64,000 nt of DNA from Mesorhizobium sp. AR07 (GTDB lineage Bacteria > Pseudomonadota > Alphaproteobacteria > Rhizobiales > Rhizobiaceae): positions 682,001 to 746,000 of the forward strand of contig NZ_CP080525.1 in assembly GCF_024746815.1 (NCBI RefSeq). Reading direction: 5' to 3'. The translations under genes and the position numbers were made by a program. This document shows, piece after piece, positions 38,272-47,535 of the stretch (the stretch's first letter is position 1; each line of letters begins with the position of its first letter). The notes beneath the pieces were generated by a model. It had not been told where the DNA came from, searched no databases, and was given only the letters and a program-made list of their open reading frames with translations.

Positions 38272-39804
38272 TCACAGCGGGATGTTGTCGTGCTTCTTCC
38301 AGGGGTTCTGCATGTCCTTGTTGCGCAGCATCCGGAGAGCGCGCGCGATGCGGCGGCGGGTCGAGTGCGGCATGATCACCTCATCGACATAGCCGCGCTC
38401 GGCGGCGACGAAGGGCGACAGGAAGCGATCCTCATAAGCCTTTGTATGGGCCGCGATCTTTTCCGCGTCGCCGATATCCTTGCGATAGATGATCTCGACC
38501 GCACCCCGGGCGCCCATCACGGCGATCTGCGCCGTCGGCCAGGCGTAATTCATGTCGCCGCGCAGATGTTTTGACGCCATCACGTCATAGGCGCCGCCAT
38601 AGGCTTTTCTGGTGATGACAGTGATCTTCGGCACGGTGGCCTCCGCATAGGCGAACAGGAGTTTCGCGCCGTGCTTGATCAAGCCGCCATATTCCTGCGC
38701 CGTGCCGGGCAGGAAGCCGGGGACATCGACAAAGGTGACGATCGGGATCGAAAAGCAGTCGCAGAAGCGCACGAAACGCGCCGCCTTACGGCTGGCGTCC
38801 GAGTCGAGCACGCCGGCCAGCACCATCGGCTGGTTGGCGACGAAGCCGACCGTGCGGCCCTCGACCCGCCCGAACCCGGTGACGATGTTCTTGGCGAAAT
38901 TCTGCTGGATCTCGAAGAAGTCGCCCTCGTCGGCGACCTTCAAGATCAACTCCTTGATGTCGTAGGGCTTGTTTGCATTGTCGGGAATCAGCCGGTCGAG
39001 CGACAAATCGTGGTCGGTGACCGACTGGTAGCATTCGATCTCGGGGAGTTCCGATGTGTTGGAGGCGGGCAGCAGGTCGACCAGCCGGCGCATCTGCAAG
39101 AGCGCCTCGACGTCATTGTCATAGGCGCCGTCGGCGATCGAGGATTTCGTCGTGTGGACGGAGGCGCCGCCGAGGCTCTCGGCCGTCACCGTCTCATTGG
39201 TGACGGTCTTCACCACATCCGGTCCGGTGACGAACATGTAGGAGGTGTCGCGCACCATGAAGATGAAGTCTGTCATGGCAGGCGAATAGACGTCGCCGCC
39301 GGCGCAAGGACCCATGATCAGCGAGATCTGCGGAATGACACCGGAGGCGAGCACATTGCGCTGAAAGATCTCGGCATAGCCGCCAAGTGCCGCCACGCCT
39401 TCCTGGATGCGCGCGCCGCCGGCATCGTAAAGGCCGATGATCGGCGCACGGTTGCGCAGCGCCATCTCCTGGACCTTGATGACCTTCTCGGCGTGCGCCT
39501 CCGACAGCGAACCGCCGAACACGGTAAAATCCTTGGCGAAGAGGTAGATCGGGCGGCCATTGACGGTGCCCCAGCCGGTGACGACGCCGTCGCCGGCGAT
39601 CTTGGTCTTCTCCATGCCGAAGTCGGTCGAGCGGTGCTCGACATACATGTCGAACTCCTCGAACGAGCCCTCGTCGAGAAACACCTCGATGCGTTCACGC
39701 GCGGTCAGCTTGCCCTTCTTGTGCTGCGCATCGATGCGGGCCTGGCCGCCACCCATGCGGGCGATGTCGCGGCGGCGCTCGAGTTCCTTGAGGACGTCTT
39801 TCAT
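38272..39804 (-). CDS. pccB: Propionyl-CoA carboxylase beta chain (carboxyltransferase)
   Basis: The 510-residue protein starts at ATG 39804 ([20 protein letters not shown]). It has the two crotonase-like halves of biotin-dependent carboxyltransferases, with [17 protein letters not shown] in the first and [13 protein letters not shown] in the second. It transfers carboxyl from biotin to propionyl-CoA to give methylmalonyl-CoA. The alpha chain is not in this window. Related acyl-CoA carboxylases cannot be excluded. Confidence 0.9.
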   Translation of the reverse strand: MKDVLKELERRRDIARMGGGQARIDAQHKKGKLTARERIEVFLDEGSFEEFDMYVEHRSTDFGMEKTKIAGDGVVTGWGTVNGRPIYLFAKDFTVFGGSLSEAHAEKVIKVQEMALRNRAPIIGLYDAGGARIQEGVAALGGYAEIFQRNVLASGVIPQISLIMGPCAGGDVYSPAMTDFIFMVRDTSYMFVTGPDVVKTVTNETVTAESLGGASVHTTKSSIADGAYDNDVEALLQMRRLVDLLPASNTSELPEIECYQSVTDHDLSLDRLIPDNANKPYDIKELILKVADEGDFFEIQQNFAKNIVTGFGRVEGRTVGFVANQPMVLAGVLDSDASRKAARFVRFCDCFSIPIVTFVDVPGFLPGTAQEYGGLIKHGAKLLFAYAEATVPKITVITRKAYGGAYDVMASKHLRGDMNYAWPTAQIAVMGARGAVEIIYRKDIGDAEKIAAHTKAYEDRFLSPFVAAERGYVDEVIMPHSTRRRIARALRMLRNKDMQNPWKKHDNIPL

Positions 39805-39972
39805 GGCCGATCTCCCGAGCAGGCTTACATTTTGTGGTAATGGCAGCCGCGGGAGAGCGCAAGCGTAACGCGGACGAGATCCGTCCAACGCACGAGCATC
39901 TTGGCAGGCTTCGCCGGGCGTGGCGGGGATACGGGTAGAAGCTTGGCTGTTACCCAGGCAACTTTTGGCGCG

Positions 39973-40281
39973 TTAGCCGGCTATCCCGGGCTCCGCAGGT
40001 ACAGCCTCAGCCGTCAACCTGAGCCCGAGCGCCTTCATGACGCCAAGCAGGGTTGATAATTTGGGATCGCCCTTCTCGCTCAACGCTTTGTATAGCGCCT
40101 CACGCGTGACGCCAGCATCCTTGGCGATCGATGTCATGCCTCGCGCCCTGGCAACGTTGCCGAGCGCATGAGTGATGATGGCAGGGTCGCCGTCTTCGAA
40201 TGCCGCTTCGATATAGGCAAAGATCGCCTCCTCGCCATCAAGGAATTCGGAAGCGTCCCATTTGGTGGTTTCGATGGTCAC
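39973..40281 (-). CDS. Helix-turn-helix antitoxin of a type II toxin-antitoxin pair
   Basis: The 102-residue protein starts at GTG 40281 (VTIETTKWDASEFLD). The C-terminal half is a Xre-like DNA-binding domain (SIAKDAGVTREALYKALS), as in the addiction module antidote family. The gene overlaps the toxin gene by 4 bp (GTGA) and is second in the pair, an order seen in HigBA-like systems. It neutralises the toxin and probably represses the operon. Confidence 0.88.
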   Translation of the reverse strand: MTIETTKWDASEFLDGEEAIFAYIEAAFEDGDPAIITHALGNVARARGMTSIAKDAGVTREALYKALSEKGDPKLSTLLGVMKALGLRLTAEAVPAEPGIAG

Positions 40282-40568
40282 TTGACCTCCTTCGCCATGG
40301 TGATGGCTTTCTTGATGTCGGCTTTCTGCGATGACTTGTCGCCGCCGCAAAGCAGGATGATGATCGTGTTGCCCGCCTTGACGAAATAGACGCGGTAGCC
40401 CGGACCATAGTCGATCCGCAATTCGCCGATGCCGTCGAAAAACTTGGTGTCACCGAGATTGCCAAGCTCGACACGGTCAATCCGAACCTGAATGCGCGCC
40501 TTGGCCCGGATGTCCTTGAGGGACTTGAACCATTCGGAGAATTCAACGGTTTTGCGAACTTCAATCAC
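40278..40568 (-). CDS. RelE/ParE-superfamily toxin
   Basis: This 96-residue protein starts at GTG 40568 (VIEVRKTVEFSEWFKSL); an ATG eight codons earlier is less like the family. The sequence matches the phage-derived Gp49-like/HigB type: IRAKARIQVRIDRVELGN, LRIDYGPGYRVYFVKAG and the C-terminal LLCGGDKSSQKADI. Members cleave mRNA on the ribosome. It is translationally coupled to the antitoxin. Confidence 0.88.
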   Translation of the reverse strand: MIEVRKTVEFSEWFKSLKDIRAKARIQVRIDRVELGNLGDTKFFDGIGELRIDYGPGYRVYFVKAGNTIIILLCGGDKSSQKADIKKAITMAKEVK

Positions 40569-40585
40569 GGTAATTTGTAATCCGC

Positions 40586-40630
40586 AGTTCACAGCTAGTC
40601 AAATGGAAAGTGAACTGTAGTTCACGAACT
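40586..40630. promoter_or_regulatory. Interlaced palindromes upstream of the toxin-antitoxin pair
   Basis: GTGAACTGTAGTTCAC (40610-40625) is a perfect dyad, AGTTCACGAACT (40619-40630) is a second one sharing its right arm, and a lone AGTTCAC half-site is at 40586-40592. The cluster starts 18 bp upstream of the toxin start, as expected for an autoregulatory operator bound by the antitoxin. Confidence 0.75.
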
Positions 40631-41116
40631 GTCCATCTGTCTCGCACTGTGTCAGTGCTTTGAACCCCTTAGCCAGCCGGCCGTGTTGACTGGACTGACC
40701 ATGATGCAATCCAGTTCTCGGCCGCCGGTACCCTTGCCGACGGGCGTGGCAAACGACGAGCCTCCTTATCTCCGATGCCGGGTTTTGCTGCGCTGCAGCA
40801 TAACGCCCCTTGCATTTGGCCGCGAACTGGGCCATATGCGGCGACATAGGCGCTTGGGCCGGGAACAATCCGGCCTTCTCGACAAATGAGACTGGTTGCG
40901 TCTGTTTTCCCTCTTTCCGGTATATCGGCCCCTCTTTCCGGTACATCACAAAGTGGCGAAAAAGCCCCGTGGCATGATGCCTGCGGGCACGACAGCGCAG
41001 CCGAGTGGACGAAACCGTCCGCCCGCCTTGTCGTTCCATGACAATTTATCCGACGGCAGGTTGCGCCCTGCCGCCATTGATGTTTGCGGCCAGGAGCCGC
41101 GTGAAAGAAGAATATT
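40631..41116. other. Long leader region before the DEAD-box helicase gene
   Basis: About 490 bases without a convincing gene. A 21-bp tandem repeat (about 40909-40950, two copies of CCTCTTTCCGGTA-type units) is present. Overlapping minus-strand frames show the repeat as duplicated residues and have no ribosome binding site. Long 5' leaders are frequent for cold-induced helicase genes; nothing in the sequence proves that here. Confidence 0.5.
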
Positions 41117-42538
41117 TTGACCAACGAAAACACTTTGCCCGGTACGGAAACTGGGGAACTCTCCGGTTTCGCAGCACTGGGAATTACGGGCGCGCTGCTC
41201 AAGGCGACCCATGCGGCCGGCTTTACCGAGCCGAAGCCTATCCAGGCGCAGGCGATCCCGCCGCAGATGGAAGGCCGTGACATTTTCGGCATCGCCCAGA
41301 CCGGCTCGGGCAAGACCGCGGCCTTCGCGCTGCCGATCCTGTCGAAGATTATAGCGCTCGGCACCAAGCGCCGGCCGAAGACGGCGCGTGCGCTGATTCT
41401 CGCGCCGACGCGCGAACTCGCCGTGCAGATCGAGGACACCATCAAGATCCTCGCCAAGGGCGCGCATGTTTCGACCGCGCTCGTGCTGGGCGGCGTCTCC
41501 CGCTTCAGCCAGGTGAAGAAGGTTGCGCCCGGCGTCGACATCCTGATCGCAACACCCGGTCGCTTGACCGATCTGGTGCGAGAAGGCGACCTCATGCTTG
41601 CCGACACCAAATGGCTGGTGCTGGACGAGGGCGACCGCATGCTCGACATGGGTTTCATCAATGACGTCAAGCGCATCGCCAAGGCGACCGCGCCCGACCG
41701 TCAGACGGTGCTGTTCTCCGCGACCATGCCCAATGAAATCGCTGAACTGGCGAAAGGCCTGCTGAAGAACCCGATCCGCGTTGAAGTCGCGCCGCAAAGC
41801 ACGGCGGCGGCCGAGATCGTTCAAGGCGTCGTCTTTGCCCGCACCAAGCAGAAGCGCCAGGTGCTGTCGACGATGCTCGCCGACGAAGCGATGAAATCCG
41901 TCATCATCTTTTCGCGCACCAAGCACGGCGCCGACAGGGTGACCAAGGACCTCGAGCGCGACGGCTTCAAGGCCGCCGTCATCCACGGCAACAAATCGCA
42001 GAATGCTCGCCAGAAGGCGCTCAACGATTTCCGCGAGGGTTCGGTCCGCATCCTGGTGGCGACCGACATCGCGGCGCGCGGCATCGACGTGCCCGGCATC
42101 AGCCATGTCGTGAATTTCGACCTGCCGGACGAAGCCGAAAGCTATGTCCACCGCATCGGCCGCACCGGCCGCAACGGCATGGACGGCATCGCCATCACGC
42201 TTTGCGATCCTTCGGAAAACAGCAAGCTGCGCCAGGTCGAGCGCATCATCCGCACCAAGCTGCCGATCGTTGCCGACCATCTTGGCAGCCCTGATCCGTT
42301 GCGCAATCCGGCTGAAAAGAACGAGCGCTTCGAGCCCGCCAATGACCGCAACGACCGCAATGGTCGGCGCGACGGCAGGCGGCCCGGTGGCGAGAACAAG
42401 GGCAACGGATTTGGCAAGAAGCGCTTCGGCGACAAGCCGGCCTTTGCTGGCGAGCGCAAGCCGGAAGGCGCCAAGCCCTTCAAGGGCAACAACAAGCGCC
42501 GCTTCGGCGGCAAGCGTCCGGCGGCGCGGGCTGCGTAA
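41117..42538 (+). CDS. DEAD-box RNA helicase, RhlE-like
   Basis: The 473-residue protein has a TTG start at 41117 (LTNENTLPGTETGEL), the only start near the conserved region, with GAAAGAAG upstream. The Q motif region (FTEPKPIQAQAIPPQ), motif I (QTGSGKTAAFALPIL), motif II as DEGD rather than the canonical DEAD (VLDEGDRML), SAT (FSATMP) and motif VI (HRIGRTGRNG) are visible. The tail (about 390-473) is Arg/Gly/Asn-rich and likely binds RNA. It remodels RNA, probably in ribosome assembly or cold adaptation. Confidence 0.9.
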   Translation: MTNENTLPGTETGELSGFAALGITGALLKATHAAGFTEPKPIQAQAIPPQMEGRDIFGIAQTGSGKTAAFALPILSKIIALGTKRRPKTARALILAPTRELAVQIEDTIKILAKGAHVSTALVLGGVSRFSQVKKVAPGVDILIATPGRLTDLVREGDLMLADTKWLVLDEGDRMLDMGFINDVKRIAKATAPDRQTVLFSATMPNEIAELAKGLLKNPIRVEVAPQSTAAAEIVQGVVFARTKQKRQVLSTMLADEAMKSVIIFSRTKHGADRVTKDLERDGFKAAVIHGNKSQNARQKALNDFREGSVRILVATDIAARGIDVPGISHVVNFDLPDEAESYVHRIGRTGRNGMDGIAITLCDPSENSKLRQVERIIRTKLPIVADHLGSPDPLRNPAEKNERFEPANDRNDRNGRRDGRRPGGENKGNGFGKKRFGDKPAFAGERKPEGAKPFKGNNKRRFGGKRPAARAA

Positions 42539-42598
42539 GCCACGCCGTGTTGCATCAGCCAGGCCTTGAGGCTTGGCCGATGGCCACTGAATGACCAG

Positions 42599-42635
42599 AA
42601 AAGGGCGCCCGCGGCGATGCTGCGGTCGCCCTTTT
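42599..42635. terminator. Bidirectional terminator between the helicase and hydrolase genes
   Basis: AAAAGGGCG and CGCCCTTTT arms with additional inner pairing (CGC/GCG), placed between two converging genes. Confidence 0.8.
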
Positions 42636-42646
42636 CGTCAGGAGGC

Positions 42647-43621
42647 TTACTTGGCCACCGCCTCGATCCAGACAGCGATCCGCTGCGCCAGAAAGGCCGT
42701 GGTCGATGGCGACAATGCATCGCCGGCAATGACGTGGTTGTCGGGATCGCCGGTGTTTTCGACCGGAACCAGTTCATGCGGCGCACCCCAGCGCGAGGCG
42801 ATTTCGCGCGTGCGGTCCTCGCGCACCACCTTGTCGGAGTCGGAGAAGATGAAGAGAGCCGGTATGGTCGCCTTTTCCACCGGCGCGGCGTAGGCGAGCT
42901 CGGTCAGCGCCGCCATCGGCAGTGTCGCGGCCATCGGGTATTTGTGCGTCCAGAATTTCTCGTGCAGCGCGTTGCGCGGCACGAAACTGTGCTCCTTTCC
43001 GGCGACGAGTTCGGCGATCTGTTTGCCCCATGGCATGGTCAGGAGTTCGGCGCCGGAAGCCCTGACACCGAAATTCGGCGAGATGAACGCAATCGCCGCC
43101 ACCCCGTCCGACGCGCCCGGCTGTGTTGCCGCCCATACCGCCAGCGAGCCGCCGGTCGAGGTCGAGATGACGATCACCTTGTCGCCGATCGCGCGGCCGA
43201 TGGCGAGCGCCTCCTCATAGTCGTTGATCCAGGCATTGACGCTGCCTTGCGTCATCGCCGCACCGTCCTGCCCGTGTCCGGTAAGGCGGGTGTAGAAGAG
43301 GTTGGCGTCGAGCTGGTCGGCCACCTCGTCGGCCAGCGGGCGAATCTCGCCCTTCGATGCCGAAAAGCCATGGATATAGACGATCGACAGCCGCGTCCTG
43401 GCATGCACCATCGGATCGGCCCAGACGATCTCCTTCTCCAGCCCGTCGCGGATTCCAGGCACGGCGGCTTCTGTCTTCGCCACATAAGCCTGCGGATCAT
43501 CGCCGATGACCGAGGGATCGAAGCGGATCGTGGTGTCGACTTGAACGCGCGGGCCGAGCATCAAGGCCAATGCAAGGATGGCGACAAGGCCCAGCACAGC
43601 AAGCACGATCCGTCGCCCCAT
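42647..43621 (-). CDS. Alpha/beta hydrolase, membrane-anchored or exported
   Basis: The 324-residue protein is read from ATG 43621 (MGRRIVLAVLGLVAILALAL); the frame extends upstream without support. The first ~20 residues are a membrane anchor or signal. The nucleophile elbow is STSTGG, a variant of GxSxG with the Ser in the second position; likely acid and His are in FSDSDKVV and PDNHVIAG. HGFSASKGEIRPLADEVAD resembles lysophospholipase-type hydrolases. The substrate is unknown. Confidence 0.8.
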   Translation of the reverse strand: MGRRIVLAVLGLVAILALALMLGPRVQVDTTIRFDPSVIGDDPQAYVAKTEAAVPGIRDGLEKEIVWADPMVHARTRLSIVYIHGFSASKGEIRPLADEVADQLDANLFYTRLTGHGQDGAAMTQGSVNAWINDYEEALAIGRAIGDKVIVISTSTGGSLAVWAATQPGASDGVAAIAFISPNFGVRASGAELLTMPWGKQIAELVAGKEHSFVPRNALHEKFWTHKYPMAATLPMAALTELAYAAPVEKATIPALFIFSDSDKVVREDRTREIASRWGAPHELVPVENTGDPDNHVIAGDALSPSTTAFLAQRIAVWIEAVAK

Positions 43622-43716
43622 CGCAGACTCCACGCAACAATTTCTCAACCTATGGCGGCGGCCACGAACAGACAACGACCGGTCCGGAGAAGGGGCCCGC
43701 CAATCTCGATGACGTT

Positions 43717-44538
43717 CTATTCGCTTTGTGGCTTGCGGTCGTAGTGCAGCGGCCTCGCCTTCCAGCTGGTCATGAGGCTGATCACCCCTCTGCATAGCGG
43801 CCTGGGCAGCACGCTGAGCAGTTTCAGAGGCCAGCTCAGCCGGCGCGGGAAGGTGACTTCAAAGCCGCCGGACTTGATGCCCCGCGCCATGCGGCGCGTC
43901 GCGCGGCTGACCGGCATCAGTCCCGGCATCGGCAGCATGTTCTTCTCGGTCAGGGCGGTGTCGATGAAGCCTGGGTTGATCACCTGGATGCGCACATTCA
44001 TTTTGTCGAAGTCATATTTCAGCGACTCGGCCAGGATGTTGATCGCCGCCTTGGTGCCGCCATAGGCGGCCGTGGTCGGCCAGCCGAAATAGGCAGTGAC
44101 CGAGCCGACCAGCACGACGTGGCCGCGCGCCCGCACACGCATGCGCTCGATGGCGGGCACCAGGCCGTTGATGATGCCGAAATAGTTGACATCGAAGGAC
44201 CGGCGAAAGTCGTTGACGACAAGATTTTCACCCGGCGTCGAAATGTAGTTCCCGGCATTGAAGACGGCGAGCACGATAGGCCCGAGTTCCTTCTCGATCG
44301 CGGCGACCGTTCGTGCCATGCGCGGCTCGTCGGTGACATCGCAGGGAAAGGCCGTGACGCTGCCCGGCATCTGCGCGGTCTCGACGATAAGCGTGTCGAT
44401 CGCATCTTCGTCGAGCGCCGTCACCGCGACGGCATAGCCCTGGGACGCAAGATCCCTGGCCAGCGAACGGCCGATGCCGCTGCTTCCGCCCGTGATCCAG
44501 GCGACGCCGTGCTTCGGGTTGGCCCGATAGAGTGTCAT
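43717..44538 (-). CDS. Short-chain dehydrogenase/reductase
   Basis: This 273-residue Rossmann-fold protein starts at ATG 44538 (MTLYRANPKHGVAWITGGSS). The cofactor motif TGGSSGIG is at residues 16-23, the NAG motif (FNAGNY) is at ~95, and YGGTK supplies the catalytic Tyr and Lys. The substrate is not predictable. It lies 95 bp upstream of the hydrolase on the same strand. Confidence 0.85.
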   Translation of the reverse strand: MTLYRANPKHGVAWITGGSSGIGRSLARDLASQGYAVAVTALDEDAIDTLIVETAQMPGSVTAFPCDVTDEPRMARTVAAIEKELGPIVLAVFNAGNYISTPGENLVVNDFRRSFDVNYFGIINGLVPAIERMRVRARGHVVLVGSVTAYFGWPTTAAYGGTKAAINILAESLKYDFDKMNVRIQVINPGFIDTALTEKNMLPMPGLMPVSRATRRMARGIKSGGFEVTFPRRLSWPLKLLSVLPRPLCRGVISLMTSWKARPLHYDRKPQSE

Positions 44539-44765
44539 GCTGCGCCCTGTCAACTTGTTCGTGTCTTGCTCTAGCGATGAAAAAATCGAATGAAAAGAGT
44601 GCTTTTCATCGCCATGCGGAAATGAACTGTGCGGCATGAAAGCGATATTGAGAAGCGTCGGCGCGATAACAGAGCTGCAAATGCGACTGGACCAGACAAA
44701 TTCTTGCCTTGAAACCGAAGCTTCGGGTTTCTAGGGTTTCGACGCAGCTAGACAAGGAATCCTGA

Positions 44766-45800
44766 ATGCCCCGTTCTGTGATCGACGCGATCGGCAACAC
44801 GCCTCTGATCCGCCTCAACAAAGCTTCGGAAGAAACCGGCTGCGAGATCCTGGGCAAGGCCGAATTCATGAATCCGGGCCAGTCGGTCAAGGATCGCGCC
44901 GGTCTGTTCATCATCCGCGACGCCGAGCAGCGCGGGCTGTTGAAGCCCGGCGGTGTCATCGTCGAGGGAACGGCTGGCAATACCGGCATCGGGCTGACGC
45001 TGGTCGCCAAGGCGCTCGGCTACCGCACCGTCATCGTCATTCCCGACACGCAGAGCCAGGAAAAGAAGGACACCATCAAGCTGCTCGGCGCCGAGCTGAT
45101 CGAAGTGCCGGCGGTGCCTTACAAGAACCCGAACAATTATGTGAAACTGTCGGGACGGCTGGCCGAACAGCTGGCGCGGACGGAGCCGAACGGCGCCATC
45201 TGGGCCAACCAATTCGACAATGTCGCCAACCGCGACGGCCATGTCCGCACCACGGCGCAGGAGATCTGGAACCAGACCGGCGGCAAGGTCGACGGTTTTG
45301 TCTCGGCCGTCGGTTCTGGTGGAACGCTGGCCGGTGTCGCCTTCGGATTGAAAGCCAGGAGCAAGGACGTCAAGATCGCGCTCGCTGATCCGCTGGGCGC
45401 CGCGCTCTACAGTTTCTACACCAGCGGCGAGCTGAAGTCCGAGGGCAGCTCGATCACGGAAGGCATCGGGCAGGGGCGTATCACCGCCAATCTCGAAGGG
45501 TTCACGCCGGATTTTTCCTTCCAGATCCCGGATGAGGATGCGCTGCCGATCGTCTTCGACCTGATCCAGGAAGAAGGCCTTTGCGTCGGCGGTTCGACCG
45601 GCATCAACATTGCGGGCGCGATCCGGCTGGCCAGGGAATTAGGCCCCGGCCACACCATCGTGACCATTCTTTGCGACTACGGCACGCGCTATCAGTCGAA
45701 GCTGTTCAACCCGGAATTCCTGCGTGAGAAGAACCTGCCGATACCCCGCTGGATGGAGCAGCGGAGCACGATTTCGGTGCCGTTCGAAAAGGTCGCGTGA
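44766..45800 (+). CDS. cysK: Cysteine synthase A (O-acetylserine sulfhydrylase)
   Basis: The 344-residue PLP enzyme starts MPRSVIDAIGNTPLIRLNKA. The PLP lysine is in NPGQSVKDRAG, the substrate loop is EGTAGNTGIG, and the phosphate-binding GSGGTLAG is present. It makes cysteine from O-acetylserine and sulfide. Its stop overlaps the alaX start by one base (TGATG), the first of three tight joins in this cluster. Confidence 0.93.
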   Translation: MPRSVIDAIGNTPLIRLNKASEETGCEILGKAEFMNPGQSVKDRAGLFIIRDAEQRGLLKPGGVIVEGTAGNTGIGLTLVAKALGYRTVIVIPDTQSQEKKDTIKLLGAELIEVPAVPYKNPNNYVKLSGRLAEQLARTEPNGAIWANQFDNVANRDGHVRTTAQEIWNQTGGKVDGFVSAVGSGGTLAGVAFGLKARSKDVKIALADPLGAALYSFYTSGELKSEGSSITEGIGQGRITANLEGFTPDFSFQIPDEDALPIVFDLIQEEGLCVGGSTGINIAGAIRLARELGPGHTIVTILCDYGTRYQSKLFNPEFLREKNLPIPRWMEQRSTISVPFEKVA

Positions 45801-46543
45801 TGGCGCACAAGACGCAAACGCTGTTTCGCGACGACGCCTATCTGCGTACGGCGGAGGCGACGATCGTTGCCGTCAACGAGCGCGGCGGCATCATTCTCGA
45901 CCGGACGATCTTCTACGCCACCTCGGGCGGCCAACCGGGCGACACCGGTTATTTTCAACGTGCTGACGGCAGCCGCATCGCCGTCGCTGCCACCATTGCG
46001 GGTGAGACCAAGGACGAGATCATCCATGTGCCGACGCTGGAGCAAGCGGTGCCTGAGGTCGGCGAGAAGGTGAGGCTGGCGATCGACTGGGAGCGGCGGC
46101 ACCTTTTGATGCGCATGCACGCGGCCTGTCACCTGCTCACCGTTGTCTGCCCGTTCCCGATCACGGGTGCGGCGGTTTCCGAGGACGACAGCCGTGTCGA
46201 TTTCGACATTCCGGATGCCAGCTTCACCAGGGAAGACGTGACGGCCAGACTGATGGATCTGGTGCGGGCCGATCACCCGATCTTCACCAGGCTGATCAGC
46301 GACGAGGAACTGGCCGCCAATCCCGGCCTGGTGAAGTCCAAGAACGTCCGGCCGCCGGTTGGGACGGGCAAGATCCGCCTGGTCTGCATCGGTGACAACG
46401 CTTCGGTCGATAGCCAGCCCTGCGGCGGCACCCATGTCAAAAGCACCGGTGAAGTCGGCGAAATCCATATCGGCAAGATCGAGAAGAAGGGCCGCGAGAA
46501 CCGGCGCTTTCGCATCCGCTTCGGCCCGATGCCGGTGACCTGA
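45800..46543 (+). CDS. Alanyl-tRNA editing protein AlaX
   Basis: This 247-residue free-standing editing domain, homologous to the editing part of AlaRS, has zinc ligands HxxxH in MHAACHLL and Cys/His in SQPCGGTHVKS. It removes serine or glycine wrongly attached to tRNA-Ala. Coupling to cysK (serine-derived cysteine synthesis) is notable, since serine is the mischarging amino acid. A GTG one codon earlier is possible. Confidence 0.9.
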   Translation: MAHKTQTLFRDDAYLRTAEATIVAVNERGGIILDRTIFYATSGGQPGDTGYFQRADGSRIAVAATIAGETKDEIIHVPTLEQAVPEVGEKVRLAIDWERRHLLMRMHAACHLLTVVCPFPITGAAVSEDDSRVDFDIPDASFTREDVTARLMDLVRADHPIFTRLISDEELAANPGLVKSKNVRPPVGTGKIRLVCIGDNASVDSQPCGGTHVKSTGEVGEIHIGKIEKKGRENRRFRIRFGPMPVT

Positions 46544-46643
46544 TGCATGTCGCCCAAAAGTGGCCCCGGTTTTGGGACAACGATATGCATAAAAACAAAG
46601 ACTTTAAGCGCGTCGCCTGAATCCGCTTCAACGCGACGCGCTT
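46544..46643. repeat. Dispersed palindromic intergenic repeat, copy 1
   Basis: Starts TGCATGTCGCCCAAAAG directly after the alaX stop. The first half folds with TTTTGGGACAACGA and ATGCA. The second half is a perfect 11-bp stem AAGCGCGTCGC / GCGACGCGCTT around a CTTCA-containing loop. Related copies are at 49401 and 62262. Confidence 0.85.
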
Positions 46644-46683
46644 CAATCAGACAATCGCCGCAAAAGGCGGTCAGGAGAAGAAG

Positions 46684-47535
46684 ATGGCCGAGGACAGCCC
46701 TTTTACCGTCGACGCGGACTGGCTGCAGCAGCGCCTGGGCGAACCGGGCCTGACGATCATCGACGCGTCCTGGTATCTCCCGGCGCAAAAGCGCGATGGG
46801 CGCGGCGAATATCAGGCTGCCCACATTCCGGGAGCGCGGTTCCTGGACCAGGATGCAGTTTCGGACCCGGATTCGCCGTTGCCGCACACGCCGCCGTCAG
46901 CGCGGCATTTCGCGCAATATGTCGGTTCGATGGGCGTTTCTGCCGACGACACCATCGTCGTCTATGACGGTCCGGGTTTCTTTTCGGCGCCCCGAGCGTG
47001 GTGGATGTTTCGGGTGATGGGCGTCTTCCAGACCTATATTCTGGACGGCGGCTTCGACGGGTGGAAAGCGGCCGGCCGGCCGGTAACGGCCGAACCGACC
47101 AAGATCGCCCCAAGCGTGTTTCATGCGGATTTCGACGCCGGTCGCGTCGCCAGCCTCGCCGACATGCGCCGGATCGTCGACACCGGGGAAAGCCAGATCG
47201 CCGACGCCCGCGGACCTGGCCGCTTTACCGGCACGGAACCCGAACCGCGCGCCGGTATCCGCTCCGGCCATATGCCGGGCGCGCGCAATCTGCCCTATTC
47301 GGCGCTGTCGGAAAATGGCGAGCTGTTGTCGAAGGACCGCCTGCGCAAGGCGATCGAGGCGGCCGGCATCGATCTGTCGAAACCCGTCATCACCTCGTGT
47401 GGTTCCGGCATTACAGCCGCGGTGGTGACGCTGGCGCTGGAAACGCTTGGCCATACCGACAACAGGCTCTACGACGGCTCATGGACGGAATGGGGTGGGC
47501 TCTCCGACACGCCGGTCGTGACCGGCAAGGAATGA
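46684..47535 (+). CDS. sseA: 3-mercaptopyruvate sulfurtransferase (rhodanese family)
   Basis: The 283-residue protein has two rhodanese domains (about 10-130 and 160-280). The active-site loop TSCGSGITA carries the catalytic Cys and the CGSGIT pattern of mercaptopyruvate enzymes rather than thiosulfate ones. It transfers sulfur from 3-mercaptopyruvate. The stop overlaps the following GNAT gene (ATGA). Confidence 0.9.
   Translation: MAEDSPFTVDADWLQQRLGEPGLTIIDASWYLPAQKRDGRGEYQAAHIPGARFLDQDAVSDPDSPLPHTPPSARHFAQYVGSMGVSADDTIVVYDGPGFFSAPRAWWMFRVMGVFQTYILDGGFDGWKAAGRPVTAEPTKIAPSVFHADFDAGRVASLADMRRIVDTGESQIADARGPGRFTGTEPEPRAGIRSGHMPGARNLPYSALSENGELLSKDRLRKAIEAAGIDLSKPVITSCGSGITAAVVTLALETLGHTDNRLYDGSWTEWGGLSDTPVVTGKE

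Noticed and set aside
40599..41682. Overlapping minus-strand frames before and inside the helicase gene
   Set aside because: They include a tandem repeat read as duplicated residues, lack start signals, and one overlaps the helicase coding region.
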